A stretch of DNA of 64,000 nucleotides from DASSQJ01 sp963730165 (GCA_963730165.1 CAVSQS010000002.1:434001-498000); one strand, 5' to 3'. Shown: positions 44,460-53,527, counted from the first letter of the stretch. Notes: generated by a model from the letters alone, not told the origin. Numbers and translations are program-made.

Positions 44460-45095
44460 TCAGCCAGCCACGGTGCCCTCGCCGTTCACGAACGCGATGA
44501 CCGCGTTGGCGATCATCTGGACGGCGATCGCCGAGAGGAGCACGCCGGCGATGCGGGTGAGCACGACGATGCCGCTGTCCTTGAGGACCCGCGCGATCGG
44601 CCCGGCGAAACGGAAACTCAGGTAGACGACGAGCAGCGCCGCCACCAGGGCCGCGGCCACCGCCGCGAGGCTCCCCGCGTCACCCTCGGCCCGCTGGACG
44701 GCCAGCATCGTCGCGACGATGGCGCCCGGCCCGGCGAGGATTGGTGTCCCCAGCGGGACGAGGGCGACGTTGACCCCGGCATCGGCGCGCTGCTCGGTCG
44801 GAGATCCGGCGAGACCGAGCAGCTGCATGGCGACGATGAGCAGCAGCAACCCGCCCGAGGCCTGCAGCGCGGGCAGGGTGATGCCCAGGTAGTCGAGGAG
44901 ACGTTGTCCGAACACGGCGAACGAGGCGATGACCCCGAGGGCGACGAGGGCCGCCCTGCGGGCCGCGGCGTTGCGGTCGCGGGCGTCGAGACCGGCCGTG
45001 AGGGCGAGGAAGATCGGGATCGACCCGGGCGGGCCGAAGATGACGAGGAGTGTGACGAAGCTCGTCGTGAAGGTGGTCGAGTGGGACCAGCTCAC
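44460..45095 (-). CDS. MarC-family integral membrane protein
   Basis: 211-residue protein with six predicted helices and the family signature FGPPGSIPIFLAL and VPLGTPILAGPGAIVATML. Family function is unknown; the name comes from the mar locus and does not indicate drug resistance. The GTG start overlaps the PHP-protein stop (GTGA). Confidence 0.9.
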   Translation of the reverse strand: MSWSHSTTFTTSFVTLLVIFGPPGSIPIFLALTAGLDARDRNAAARRAALVALGVIASFAVFGQRLLDYLGITLPALQASGGLLLLIVAMQLLGLAGSPTEQRADAGVNVALVPLGTPILAGPGAIVATMLAVQRAEGDAGSLAAVAAALVAALLVVYLSFRFAGPIARVLKDSGIVVLTRIAGVLLSAIAVQMIANAVIAFVNGEGTVAG

Positions 45096-45937
45096 GGCCT
45101 GACCACCTCGGCGCCCGAGGCCAGGGCCTCGATCGCGTCGAGCACCTCGGGCGCGGTCGTGTTCTCGCCCAGGCGGTTGCGCTTCCCCGCCCCGTGGTAG
45201 TCGCTGGAGCCGGTGGTGAACAGCCCCAGCTCGGCGGCGAGCCCGGTGAGGTGACGCACCGCGTCCGGGGTGTGGTCCCGGTGCCGCACCTCGATACCGG
45301 CCATGCCCGCGCCGGCCATCTCCGTGAGCAGCGCATCGGCGATGACGCTCCCGCGCGTGGCCGAGTGCGGGTGGGCGACGACGGCGACCCCGCCCGCGGC
45401 GCGGACGAGATGGACCGCTTCGACGGGGTCCGGTGCGTAGTGCCCGACGTAGTAGGGCCCGCCGTTGCCGAGCCAGCGCTCGAACGCCTCGTCGCGGTGC
45501 TCGACGACACCGGCCGCGAGGAGGGCGTCGGCGATGTGCGGTCGCCCGGCGGTGGCTCCGGGCTCGACCTGGTCGAGGACCTCGTCGAGCGTGATGGGGA
45601 TGCCGTCGGCGGCCATGAGCGCGACCATCCGCTCGAGTCGGGTGTCCCGGCTGGTGCGGGCGCGATCGAGCTCGTGGGCGAGGTCGCGGTCCGTGGGGTC
45701 CGGGAGGTAGGCGAGGAGGTGGACCGAGCGCCCGCGCCGGGAGCACGACACCTCGATGCCTGGGACGAACGCGATGCCGAACCGACGGGCGGCACCCGCC
45801 CCCTCCTCCCACCCGAGGGTGGTGTCGTGGTCGGTGAGCGCGACGGCCGTCAGGCCGGCGCGGAGCGCCTGCTCCACGACGACGGCGGGCGGCTCGGTGC
45901 CGTCGCTCGCCGTGCTGTGGGTGTGCAGGTCGATCAC
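45092..45937 (-). CDS. PHP-domain metal-dependent phosphoesterase
   Basis: 281-residue PHP protein, possibly an RNase AM/3',5'-nucleotide bisphosphate phosphatase type. Metal ligands are visible in IDLHTHSTASDG, ALTDHDTTLGWEE, PGIEVSC, VAHPHSATRG and TGSSDYHG. The GTG at 45937 lies 6 bases after TACGCT. Co-transcribed with the MarC gene. Natural substrate (5'-phosphate RNA ends or pAp) is inferred from family. Confidence 0.88.
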   Translation of the reverse strand: MIDLHTHSTASDGTEPPAVVVEQALRAGLTAVALTDHDTTLGWEEGAGAARRFGIAFVPGIEVSCSRRGRSVHLLAYLPDPTDRDLAHELDRARTSRDTRLERMVALMAADGIPITLDEVLDQVEPGATAGRPHIADALLAAGVVEHRDEAFERWLGNGGPYYVGHYAPDPVEAVHLVRAAGGVAVVAHPHSATRGSVIADALLTEMAGAGMAGIEVRHRDHTPDAVRHLTGLAAELGLFTTGSSDYHGAGKRNRLGENTTAPEVLDAIEALASGAEVVRP

Positions 45938-45943
45938 GCCCCG

Positions 45944-45949
45944 AGCGTA
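45944..45949 (-). promoter_or_regulatory. -10 hexamer TACGCT of the PHP gene
   Basis: Six bases before the GTG start. Confidence 0.5.
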
Positions 45950-46036
45950 GTGGGGCGGCAGATCCGTGCTCCGACGAGGCAACCTTGCGCGCCGGTGCTG
46001 CGTAGGTGAGGGTGTCGAGGGCACCAGGAGGACCCG

Positions 46037-46543
46037 ATGGCGAAGGCCCGGAACGAGCGTGACGCCGCGTTCACTGCGTTCGCCGAGCAGGCCTCCGCGC
46101 CGCTGCTGCGCACGGCCTGGCTGCTCACCGGCGACCACCACACGGCGCACGACCTCGTCCAGGCGGCGCTGGTCAAGACCTACCTCGCGTGGCCACGGGT
46201 ACGTCCGGAGGGAGCCCTCGCGTACGCCCGCCGGGTGCTCGTCAACGAGCGCACCGACACCTGGCGGCGCCACCGCAAGGAGGTCGTCGTCGCCGAGGCC
46301 CCCGACCTCCCACCGTCCGACGGCGCCGACCCCGTCGGCGACCGCGACCTCGTCGTCCGCCTCCTCGCCCGCCTCCCCGAACAGCAGCGCCGGGTCGTCG
46401 TGCTCCGCTACTACGTCGACCTGCCCGAGCAGGCGGTCGCCGACCTCCTCGACATCTCCGTGGGCACCGTCAAGTCCGCCGCCTCCCGAGGCCTCGCCAC
46501 ACTCCGGGACGAGCTCGCCGCCGTGGAAGGAGGGGACCGATGA
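46037..46543 (+). CDS. SigE-family ECF sigma factor
   Basis: 168-residue extracytoplasmic-function sigma factor of the actinobacterial SigE70 type. Region 2 includes LLRTAWLLTGDHHTAHDLVQAALVKTYLAW; region 4 includes LPEQQRRVVVLRYYVDLPEQAVADLLDISVGTVKSAASRGLATLR. The ATG has CAGGAGGA upstream. Its stop overlaps the start of a membrane protein (ATGA) that is the likely anti-sigma or sensor partner. Confidence 0.93.
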   Translation: MAKARNERDAAFTAFAEQASAPLLRTAWLLTGDHHTAHDLVQAALVKTYLAWPRVRPEGALAYARRVLVNERTDTWRRHRKEVVVAEAPDLPPSDGADPVGDRDLVVRLLARLPEQQRRVVVLRYYVDLPEQAVADLLDISVGTVKSAASRGLATLRDELAAVEGGDR

Positions 46544-47589
46544 GCCACGACCTCACCGAGCAGGCGCTCCGCGACCAGCTGCACGCCGCCGCCGAGGGAC
46601 AGACCGGCACCTACGTCGACGTCGACCCGCTCGCCGCCCTCGACACCGCGCACCGGGTCCTGCGCCGCCGACGCATCGCCGCCGTCGCAGGGACCGCCGC
46701 CGCCGCACTGGCCATCGGCGCCGGCGCCTGGGCCGCCCTCACCGAGGGAACACCCGACGACCGCACCCTCCCCGCCGTCACCACCTCCGTCACCGGCCCC
46801 CACGCCGACCTCCCTCTCGGCGCCGACCCGGCGTCAGGCTCCGCCGACCCGCTCGTCGCCGTCGTCACTGCCGACGCGGCGAGCGGCAAGGTCGAGTTCC
46901 GGCTGCGGACGGAGACCGGGACGGTTCTCAACGCGCAGGTGCTCTCGCTCAACGACGGGCAGGCGTCGTGGTCGAGTCTCTCCGACCGCGTCATGGCAGC
47001 CGTGCTGCCGACGGAGGCTGCCGCGTTCGTGCCCCTCTGGTCCGTCGCGGTGAGCCAGCAGGAGGCCGCCTTCGAGAGGCTCCCCGACGGCCGCGTCGCC
47101 GCCGCTTGGCGCACCGACGTCCCGGCCACCGGGACGAAGTTCGCCGGGGTGGTGTGGACCGACGGCACGTCGGCCTTCACCGCCGCCGGCCAGCCGCTGT
47201 CCTCCGTGGCCGTGGACGACTTCGTGGTCTTCGGCAACAACCACAGCGGCGCCATGGGGTACATCCGGCCGGAAGACGGCTCGCTCAGCGGGTCCGGGGC
47301 GGTCGGTCAGGCGAGTGAGGTCGGGGGTCCCGGGAAGTATCCCGCCGTGTGGGCGCCCGACGCCTCGGGCGAGAGCGGTGTCTACATCGCCTACCTCCCG
47401 CCGCTCGGAGGGGAAGCCACCAAGGACATCACCGTGCAGACCGTCCCCGAGGCCCGCGTGCGGGACGTCACGACCTACTTCCCCGAGGGCAACGTCCTCC
47501 TGCTGGTCGCGCACATCGACGGCCCACCGGACTCGGTGACAGGCGTGGACTTCCCGGCCGCGGAGGGCTACCCGCCGTTCGGCGGCTAG
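46540..47589 (+). CDS. Membrane protein coupled to the sigma factor, probable anti-sigma/sensor
   Basis: 349-residue protein with a cytoplasmic N-terminus of about 45 residues ending RRRR, one transmembrane helix (IAAVAGTAAAALAIGAGAWAAL) and a large extracytoplasmic part rich in beta strands. The N-terminus (LTEQALRDQLHAAAEG) resembles other partners of SigE70 factors. No zinc-binding HxxxCxxC motif is present, so it is not a ZAS-type anti-sigma. The outer domain has a repeated W/G pattern (GVVWTDGTSAF, GKYPAVWAPDASGE) also found in the next gene. Function as sensor is inferred from coupling. Confidence 0.75.
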   Translation: MSHDLTEQALRDQLHAAAEGQTGTYVDVDPLAALDTAHRVLRRRRIAAVAGTAAAALAIGAGAWAALTEGTPDDRTLPAVTTSVTGPHADLPLGADPASGSADPLVAVVTADAASGKVEFRLRTETGTVLNAQVLSLNDGQASWSSLSDRVMAAVLPTEAAAFVPLWSVAVSQQEAAFERLPDGRVAAAWRTDVPATGTKFAGVVWTDGTSAFTAAGQPLSSVAVDDFVVFGNNHSGAMGYIRPEDGSLSGSGAVGQASEVGGPGKYPAVWAPDASGESGVYIAYLPPLGGEATKDITVQTVPEARVRDVTTYFPEGNVLLLVAHIDGPPDSVTGVDFPAAEGYPPFGG

Positions 47590-47667
47590 ACCGCTCGAAA
47601 CGGACCCGGACCGGCCCGTCGGGCACAGCGAGTCCTCGCGCCGTGACTACCTCGGGGGCTGCCGGCC

Positions 47668-48135
47668 GTGTATCGGGTTGTCGGATGCGCCGACGTCGTC
47701 TGGACCAGCGGTGACCAGGCCTCCAGCACCCATGCGGGGAGCCTGCCGTCGGTCGTCCGACACGGCGTCCGCTTCTTCGCGGACGGGTGCGGCTGCGTCC
47801 TCGGCTACCTCGCCCCGGCGAGCGGGACCGACGTGATCGGCAGCGGCGCCACGGTGCTCGGCCCGAACCAGGAGATCGGGACCTTCCCCGCCGTGTGGGC
47901 CGACGCCGTGTCCGGCTCGGGCGGTACGTACGCCGTGTTCGTGCCACCCGTGGAGGACGTCGAGCTCATCACGTCCGACGAGGTCCGGGTACGCGACCTC
48001 ACCGTCCACGAGTGGGGCGGCCGTGACGGCCTGCTCGTGCTGGCCGACGTCGAGGGCACCCGCGAGTCGGTGACCGAGGTGCGGTTCACCGACCCGGCCG
48101 GCACGCTGACCGGCGGCCCGGCACCGGCCCACTGA
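47668..48135 (+). pseudogene. Truncated tandem copy of the outer domain of the preceding protein
   Basis: 155-residue frame from a GTG with no good ribosome site. It aligns with the last 145 residues of the upstream membrane protein: DVVWTSG against GVVWTDG, GYLAP against GYIRP, FPAVWADAVSGSGGTYAVFVPP against YPAVWAPDASGESGVYIAYLPP, and EVRVRDLTVHE against EARVRDVTTYF. It has no signal peptide, no transmembrane helix and no cytoplasmic part, and new cysteines (GCGC). It looks like the 3' remnant of a tandem duplication. It could still be expressed as a soluble fragment by readthrough. Confidence 0.6.
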
Positions 48136-48152
48136 GGGTGGGGCAGGCTCGG

Positions 48153-48713
48153 TCAGCCCGCGGCGGCCCGCGGGCCGGGCCAGTTCTTGTCGGGCTGCGG
48201 GACGGGACGGCCGGGCTGCTCGCCGCCGCGCGCCTCGAGGTAGTTCTGCTTGGGCACCATCACCTTGCGGCGGAAGATGCACACGACCTTGCCGTCCTGG
48301 TTGTAGCCGATGGTCTCGACGTGCACGACCCCGCGGTCGTCCTTGCTCGTGCTCTCCCACTTGTCGAGCACGGTCGTCTCGCCGTAGAGGGTGTCGCCGT
48401 GGAAGGTGGGCGCGACGTGACGCAGTGACTCGATCTCGAGGTTGGCGATCGCCTTGCCGCTGATGTCCGGCACCGACATCCCGAGGAGCAGCGAGTACAC
48501 GTAGTTGCCGACGACGACGTTCCGCCCGAACTGCGTGGTCTCCTCGGCGTAGTGGCTGTCGAGGTGGAGCGGGTGGTGGTTCATCGTCAGCAGGCAGAAG
48601 AGGTGGTCGTCGTACTCCGTGACGGTCTTGCCGGGCCAGTGCTTGTACGTCGCCCCGACCTCGAACTCCTCGTAGCTGCGCCCGAACTGCACGTCCGCCT
48701 CCTCGTTGCTCAC
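48153..48713 (-). CDS. MaoC-family dehydratase
   Basis: 186-residue hot-dog fold hydratase. Contains HWPGKTVTEYDDHLFCLLTMNHHPLHLD, the pattern of the Mcd/mesaconyl-CoA hydratase-like MaoC group, and GETTVLDKWESTSKDDRGVVHVE. The GTG at 48713 is chosen because the frame upstream of it lacks homology. Substrate is probably a CoA thioester; no companion lyase is nearby. Confidence 0.85.
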   Translation of the reverse strand: MSNEEADVQFGRSYEEFEVGATYKHWPGKTVTEYDDHLFCLLTMNHHPLHLDSHYAEETTQFGRNVVVGNYVYSLLLGMSVPDISGKAIANLEIESLRHVAPTFHGDTLYGETTVLDKWESTSKDDRGVVHVETIGYNQDGKVVCIFRRKVMVPKQNYLEARGGEQPGRPVPQPDKNWPGPRAAAG

Positions 48714-48860
48714 CGCCCGCGCCGCCGTGCGCGGGTCCGGGCCCATCCTCCCGTGCGGTGCTCCCCGGCTGTACCCGGCGGGGGCGTGCCGTTGCCCACA
48801 CCGCCGCCACCCGGGGTCCGCACGGCTCGGCACCCGGCACCAGGGGGCGCCACCCGTCCC

Positions 48861-48920
48861 GGACGGGGTTGTCGGCTCAGGACGCGGCCACAACCCCGTC
48901 CGTGCCCGACAACCCCGTCA
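48861..48920. repeat. Left copy of a 60-bp direct repeat with internal inverted repeats
   Basis: Matches 49881-49940 at about 52 of 60 positions, 1020 bp apart. It contains GGACGGGGTTGTCGG once and its inverse (CAACCCCGTC) twice, so it can fold as a hairpin. It also forms the last codons of the AbiEi-like gene. Confidence 0.75.
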
Positions 48921-49821
48921 CCGCGCGGCGCACCCGGCGGACGAGGACCTCGGGACGACCCAGGTCGGCCCACGTGACGCGGATGACGGCGTACCCGAGC
49001 TCGCGCAGGGCGTCCTCCCGGCGCTTCTCCCGGACCAGGGCCTCCGGACCGTCGGCGCCGGCGTACTTCAGCGCTCCGTCGAACTCGACGACGACCCGGT
49101 CGCCGACGAGCAGGTCGACGCGACCGACGAGCCACCCCGCCGGGTCGCGGATCTCGACCTGCGGCCGGACCTCGAGCCCGGCGTCGACGAGGAGGGTGCG
49201 CGTGACGGTCTCGCCCGGCGACTCCGACCGCCCGTCGGCTCGGATCAGGACCCGTCCGGCTCGGTGCCGACGTCCCGGCGTGGTGTCGAGCCCGGCGAGG
49301 GCACGGGCCACCGCGTCGAGGTCGGTCATCGCACGGTGCAGCGCGGCGTCGAGGGGCACGAGGGCGGCGAGCAGCCCCGAACGGAGCGCGACCTGGGCGA
49401 CGGCGGCGGCCACGGGCTGACACCGGTACCCGTCGGCGACGACCGGCCGCGCGGTGGAGGTGCCGGGGTGGGTGCGCAGCCCGGACGTGGAGCGGACCCT
49501 CGTCGTGCGGGTCGTGACGTCCACGACGGCCAGGTCGACCCCGTGCAGTGGAAGACCGTGCAGCGCCAGCGCGGCCTGGTACGAGGCGACGTCGCCCGGA
49601 CGCGTCGCGAGGACGGCCCGGGTCCGCAGGGCCAGCCGCTCCTCGGGGCCTGCGGACCGCCACAGGGCGCCGAGGACGTAGGCGTCGCGGCGGACGCGGA
49701 CGACCCCACCGGTGCGACGCCAGCCCCGCAGCGTCCACTCCTCGACGTGGAGGGCACGCGCGTGCGTGCTGGTGAAGACCCCACCTCGAGCGGCAGCGAA
49801 CGCCAGGAGCCGGTCGTCCAT
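48877..49821 (-). CDS. AbiEi-like/DUF559-type protein without toxin partner
   Basis: 314-residue protein. The N-terminal third is a winged-helix type (DDRLLAFAAARGGVFTSTHARAL...LRGWRRTGGVVRVRRDAYVLG) found in type IV antitoxin AbiEi-domain proteins. The C-terminal third resembles DUF559/Vsr-type PD-(D/E)XK nucleases: VGRVDLLVGDRVVVEFDG, then LVREKRREDALRELGYAVIRVTW. No AbiEii nucleotidyltransferase gene is adjacent, so it is an orphan. It is bracketed by 60-bp repeats, and its last residues (TGLSGTDGVVAAS) are encoded inside the left repeat, which suggests arrival or duplication as a unit. Confidence 0.75.
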   Translation of the reverse strand: MDDRLLAFAAARGGVFTSTHARALHVEEWTLRGWRRTGGVVRVRRDAYVLGALWRSAGPEERLALRTRAVLATRPGDVASYQAALALHGLPLHGVDLAVVDVTTRTTRVRSTSGLRTHPGTSTARPVVADGYRCQPVAAAVAQVALRSGLLAALVPLDAALHRAMTDLDAVARALAGLDTTPGRRHRAGRVLIRADGRSESPGETVTRTLLVDAGLEVRPQVEIRDPAGWLVGRVDLLVGDRVVVEFDGALKYAGADGPEALVREKRREDALRELGYAVIRVTWADLGRPEVLVRRVRRAVTGLSGTDGVVAAS

Positions 49822-49880
49822 CCCGGCATCCTCGCGAACATCGGGGACGGCCCCGGTGCGTGATCCACAGGTGACGGTTC

Positions 49881-49940
49881 GGACGGGGTTGTCGGGCCGG
49901 GACGCGGTGACAACCCCGTCCTGGCCCGACAACCCCGTCC
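49881..49940. repeat. Right copy of the 60-bp direct repeat
   Basis: GGACGGGGTTGTCGGG (49881-49896) pairs exactly with 49925-49940, and its first 13 bases also pair exactly with 49909-49921, so two alternative stems share one left arm. It lies between the AbiEi-like start and the SCO gene stop. Confidence 0.8.
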
Positions 49941-49961
49941 CGGAACATCCCGACGCCGGCG

Positions 49962-50750
49962 TCACCCCACGTGGGTGCCGGTCAACCAGGTCAACGCGCC
50001 GTCGACGTCACCGACCGTCCACGTCGGCCCGTCCGGGCCGGCGAGGTTGGCCAGCCCGGTGCTGTCGAGGTAGCTCTTGAGGACGGCAGGGGGCTGGTGG
50101 CCCCGGGTCGCCGGCGTCCCCTGCTCGAGCCAGCGCTCGTGCCCGTGACCGTCGACCGCGATGACGACGTCCTGGTGCTGGAGGTCGTAGGTCAGGGGGG
50201 CACCGGTAAGCCAGTCCTTCGGCGGGGGGCTCGCCGCGGGGACCTTGGTCACCGCCACGCCGAGGGACTTCCACAACGTCGCGATGTCGGCCGGGGAGGC
50301 CGTGAGCAGCTGCCAGTTCGGCAGCGCACCGAAGAGCTTGCGGTAGGCGGCGAGCTTCGCCACGGTGTCGCGCTCGGGGTCGATGGTGATCTCGAGGAAG
50401 CGCACCCTCGACGCATCGAGCCCCGCGGCCGAGGCGGCCTTCGCGGCGTCCCGGACGTTGACGCTCGTCATCGGGCACACCTCCTGGCAGTCGGTCATGA
50501 AGTCGGTGATGACGAGGTCGGTGCCGGTGAGCGAGCCGAGCGTCAGGTGCTGCCCGGTGGAGTCGGTGAACCGGATGGTGCGCACCGCCGCCGTGAGGGG
50601 CAGGTCGAAGGCGGTTCCCGCGGTCGGCGTGGGCCCCGGGGCAGACCCGCCTCCGGCGGCGCCCGCGCCGGCGGTCCCGCAGCCCGCGAGCGCCGTCCCC
50701 GCGAGGGCTCCCGCGACCACGGCACCCACTGCCCATGCCCGACCACGCAC
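49962..50750 (-). CDS. SCO1/SenC-family copper-binding lipoprotein
   Basis: 262-residue exported protein with a lipobox (ALAGC, lipidated C24). The thioredoxin-like domain has the copper-binding C88 and C92 (TDCQEVCP) and a histidine in TYDLQHQDVVIAV. SCO proteins deliver copper to the CuA site of cytochrome oxidase or manage disulfides there. An insert between strand and histidine (ASPPPKDWLTG) is typical of the actinobacterial group. GTG at 50750 follows GAGAGGAG. No cytochrome oxidase genes are in the window. Confidence 0.9.
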   Translation of the reverse strand: MRGRAWAVGAVVAGALAGTALAGCGTAGAGAAGGGSAPGPTPTAGTAFDLPLTAAVRTIRFTDSTGQHLTLGSLTGTDLVITDFMTDCQEVCPMTSVNVRDAAKAASAAGLDASRVRFLEITIDPERDTVAKLAAYRKLFGALPNWQLLTASPADIATLWKSLGVAVTKVPAASPPPKDWLTGAPLTYDLQHQDVVIAVDGHGHERWLEQGTPATRGHQPPAVLKSYLDSTGLANLAGPDGPTWTVGDVDGALTWLTGTHVG

Positions 50751-50849
50751 CCTGCACTCCTCTCTCGTCCGCTCGGCGCCGCCGGCATCGACGCCCCGGC
50801 CACCGTAGGAGCGAAGTCTGGACGTCTCCTCCACGTGGTCTGCCGGGCC

Positions 50850-50855
50850 TAGGCT
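50850..50855 (+). promoter_or_regulatory. -10 hexamer TAGGCT of glpK
   Basis: Six bases before the glpK ATG. Confidence 0.5.
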
Positions 50856-50861
50856 CGGGGC

Positions 50862-52373
50862 ATGGCGGACTTCATCGGCGCGGTCGACCAGGGCACGACG
50901 AGCACCCGGTTCATGGTGTTCGACCACGACGGGCGGGAGGTGGCACGCCACCAGCTCGAGCACGAGCAGGTCCTCCCCCGCGCCGGCTGGGTCGAGCACA
51001 ACCCGCTCGAGATCTGGGACCGGACCCAGAGCGTCATCGGCTCGGCGCTGACCCGGGCCGGCATCTCCTCGTCCGACCTCGCCGCGATCGGCGTGACCAA
51101 CCAGCGGGAGACGGCGATCGTCTGGGACCGCCGCACGGGGCGCCCCTTCCACAACGCCATCGTGTGGCAGGACACCCGGACCGCGTCCATCGCCCGGGCG
51201 CTGGACGCCGACGGGCGGGGCGACGTCATCCGCGCGAAGGCGGGCCTGCCCCCGGCCACCTACTTCTCCGCGGGCAAGGTCCAGTGGATGCTCGAGAACG
51301 TCGACGGGCTGCGTGAGGCGGCCGAGCGCGGCGATGCGGTCTTCGGCACCCCGGACACCTGGGTGGTCTGGAACCTCACCGGCGGCCCGGACGGCGGGCG
51401 GCACGTCACCGACGTCACCAACGCGAGTCGCACGATGCTCATGGACCTCACGACCCTGGACTGGGACGAGGAGCTCCTCGGCTTCTTCGGCATCCCGCGC
51501 GCGATGCTCCCGCAGATCCTGCCGAGCAGCCACGCCGAGTCGTACGGGACGACCAGCGGGGACCGCGGAGCCGCCCGTGTGCCGATCGCGGGTGTGCTCG
51601 GCGACCAGCAGGCCGCCACCGTCGGTCAGGTGTGCTTCGAGCCGGGCGAGGCGAAGAACACCTACGGCACCGGGAACTTCCTGCTCCTCAACACCGGTGA
51701 GGAGCTCGTCCGCAGCGAGAACGGCCTGCTCTCGACCGTCGCGTACCAGCTCGGCGACGCGAAGCCGGTCTACGCGCTCGAGGGCTCGATCGCGGTCACC
51801 GGCAGCGCGGTGCAGTGGCTGCGCGACCAGCTGGGCATCATCAGCGGCGCCAGCGAGGTCGAGCGGCTCGCCGCCCAGGTGGACGACACCGGCGGCATGT
51901 ACTTCGTCCCGGCCTTCAGTGGACTCTTCGCCCCCTACTGGCGCAGCGACGCCCGTGGCGCGATCGTCGGTCTGTCCCGGTTCAATACCAACGCCCACCT
52001 GGCCCGCGCCACGCTCGAGGCCATCTGCTACCAGTCCCGCGACGTCGCCGACGCGATGGTCGCCGACTCGGGCGTGGAGCTCACGACCCTCAAGGTCGAC
52101 GGCGGGGTCACCGCCAACGAGCTGTGCATGCAGCTGCAGGCCGACATCCTCGGTGTGCCGGTCTCCCGGCCGGTCGTCGCCGAGACGACCGCGCTCGGGG
52201 CGGCGTACGCCGCCGGCCTCGCCGTGGGCTTCTGGGGGGGCACCGACGAGCTGCGCGCCAACTGGGCCGAGGACCGACGGTGGGAGCCGTCGTGGTCGCA
52301 GCAGCAGCGGTCCGACGGCTACCGCGGGTGGCGCAAGGCGGTCGAGCGGACCCTCGACTGGGTAGAGGACTGA
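50862..52373 (+). CDS. glpK: Glycerol kinase
   Basis: 503-residue FGGY-family sugar kinase converting glycerol to glycerol-3-phosphate with ATP. GAVDQGTTSTRFMVFD is the phosphate loop, GVTNQRET and IVWQDTRT bind glycerol, YGTGNFLLLNTG and LKVDGGVTANELCMQLQADIL are family signatures near the C-terminus. Full length. No glpF or glpD beside it, so it stands alone. Confidence 0.96.
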   Translation: MADFIGAVDQGTTSTRFMVFDHDGREVARHQLEHEQVLPRAGWVEHNPLEIWDRTQSVIGSALTRAGISSSDLAAIGVTNQRETAIVWDRRTGRPFHNAIVWQDTRTASIARALDADGRGDVIRAKAGLPPATYFSAGKVQWMLENVDGLREAAERGDAVFGTPDTWVVWNLTGGPDGGRHVTDVTNASRTMLMDLTTLDWDEELLGFFGIPRAMLPQILPSSHAESYGTTSGDRGAARVPIAGVLGDQQAATVGQVCFEPGEAKNTYGTGNFLLLNTGEELVRSENGLLSTVAYQLGDAKPVYALEGSIAVTGSAVQWLRDQLGIISGASEVERLAAQVDDTGGMYFVPAFSGLFAPYWRSDARGAIVGLSRFNTNAHLARATLEAICYQSRDVADAMVADSGVELTTLKVDGGVTANELCMQLQADILGVPVSRPVVAETTALGAAYAAGLAVGFWGGTDELRANWAEDRRWEPSWSQQQRSDGYRGWRKAVERTLDWVED

Positions 52374-52412
52374 GCGTCCCGCCGTCCCGTCACCCTCGAG
52401 GTTGCCGGGGCC

Positions 52413-53339
52413 TCAGACGAGCCGCTCGGCGAGGGCCTCGTTGACGATCTGGGCGAGCCGGCTGACGGTGGCGGTCCCGTACGAGAGCCCGAGCGGACTG
52501 CGCCCGAGCACGGCCATGGAGTGGTCCCGCCCCTCGCCGTGGACGTGGCCGACGCTGTTCGTCCGGTACGCGTCGGCCATCGGACCCCACCCGTTCTTCG
52601 TGCGCACCGTGAGGGCCGAGGGCAGCGGCGGTGCGGCGACCCCCCAGCGCTGGGCCCACGTCACGCCCTCCATGAGGCGCAGCAGGTAGGTCTCCGATGC
52701 GCGGGGCAGGCCGGTGGTGCCGTCGACGAGGTGGTCGACGAGCACGAGCAGGTCCTCGGGGGTCGCCGTCGAGTAGCCCCACCACCCGGCGTCCGGGCGG
52801 AACGTCGTCGAGTGCAGACGCAGGTCCGCGATCTCCGACTCCACGGACTCGTCCCCGAGCCGGGTGAGCAACAGGTTGGTCGCGTCGTTGTCGCTGCGCT
52901 GGATCATGGCGGCAAGGAGGCGGTCCTCCTCCGCGGTGGGCCGGCGTCCCCGCTCCTGCAGCTCGCGCAGCACCGCGACGGCGACGAGCACCTTGACGGT
53001 GCTCAGCGTCTCGCCCCTCCGCGAACCGTGGCTCACCACGACCCCGGACCGCCGGTCGTGGACCGCGACGGCGTAGCTCCCCACCCGGCCCCCGAGGTAG
53101 CGCGCGATGACCCCCTCGAGATCGCCCCGGTCGAGCCCGCTCGGGGTCGGCGCCGGCGTGGGGGCCGTCGTCGTCACCGAGGGCGTGGGGGCTGTGGTGG
53201 CCGGTGGTGGTGTCGCGGCCCCGACGCCCGACGCCCGGTCGACCCGGTCCGGAGCCGTCGCCGTGCCACAGGCGGACACGGGGAGGAGCAGGCCGGCGCC
53301 CGCGACGAGCAGGCTGCGGCGGTCGACGAGCGGACGCAC
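52413..53339 (-). CDS. Class A beta-lactamase-fold serine hydrolase lipoprotein
   Basis: 308-residue exported protein: short N-terminus, hydrophobic segment and lipobox VSAC (C24), then a Thr/Pro-rich linker of about 45 residues and a catalytic domain. The catalytic triad motifs are STVK (S113, K116), SDN (149-151) and a TKNG in place of KTG. The omega-loop glutamate of true class A enzymes is not evident, so it may be a cell-wall hydrolase or a weak lactamase. GTG at 53339 chosen for the signal peptide. Confidence 0.82.
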   Translation of the reverse strand: MRPLVDRRSLLVAGAGLLLPVSACGTATAPDRVDRASGVGAATPPPATTAPTPSVTTTAPTPAPTPSGLDRGDLEGVIARYLGGRVGSYAVAVHDRRSGVVVSHGSRRGETLSTVKVLVAVAVLRELQERGRRPTAEEDRLLAAMIQRSDNDATNLLLTRLGDESVESEIADLRLHSTTFRPDAGWWGYSTATPEDLLVLVDHLVDGTTGLPRASETYLLRLMEGVTWAQRWGVAAPPLPSALTVRTKNGWGPMADAYRTNSVGHVHGEGRDHSMAVLGRSPLGLSYGTATVSRLAQIVNEALAERLV

Positions 53340-53527
53340 GGCAGGAGTGTGCCGTCCGGCACCCGGCACGGACACTGCAGTCCTGTGCGTCGGCTGTGGA
53401 GTCGGCACCGATCCGTCCCGTGGTCCCCAGCCGCGCCCGCGTCTCGGAACCGTCCCTGAGCAGCGACGACGGGCCCGCTCGCCCGGAAGCCGGGCACCGC
53501 GCGACGGCCGACCGGGTGTGACCCATG

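Noticed and set aside
44460..45095. MarC as an antibiotic-resistance determinant
   Set aside because: The family name is historical; no resistance function follows from sequence.
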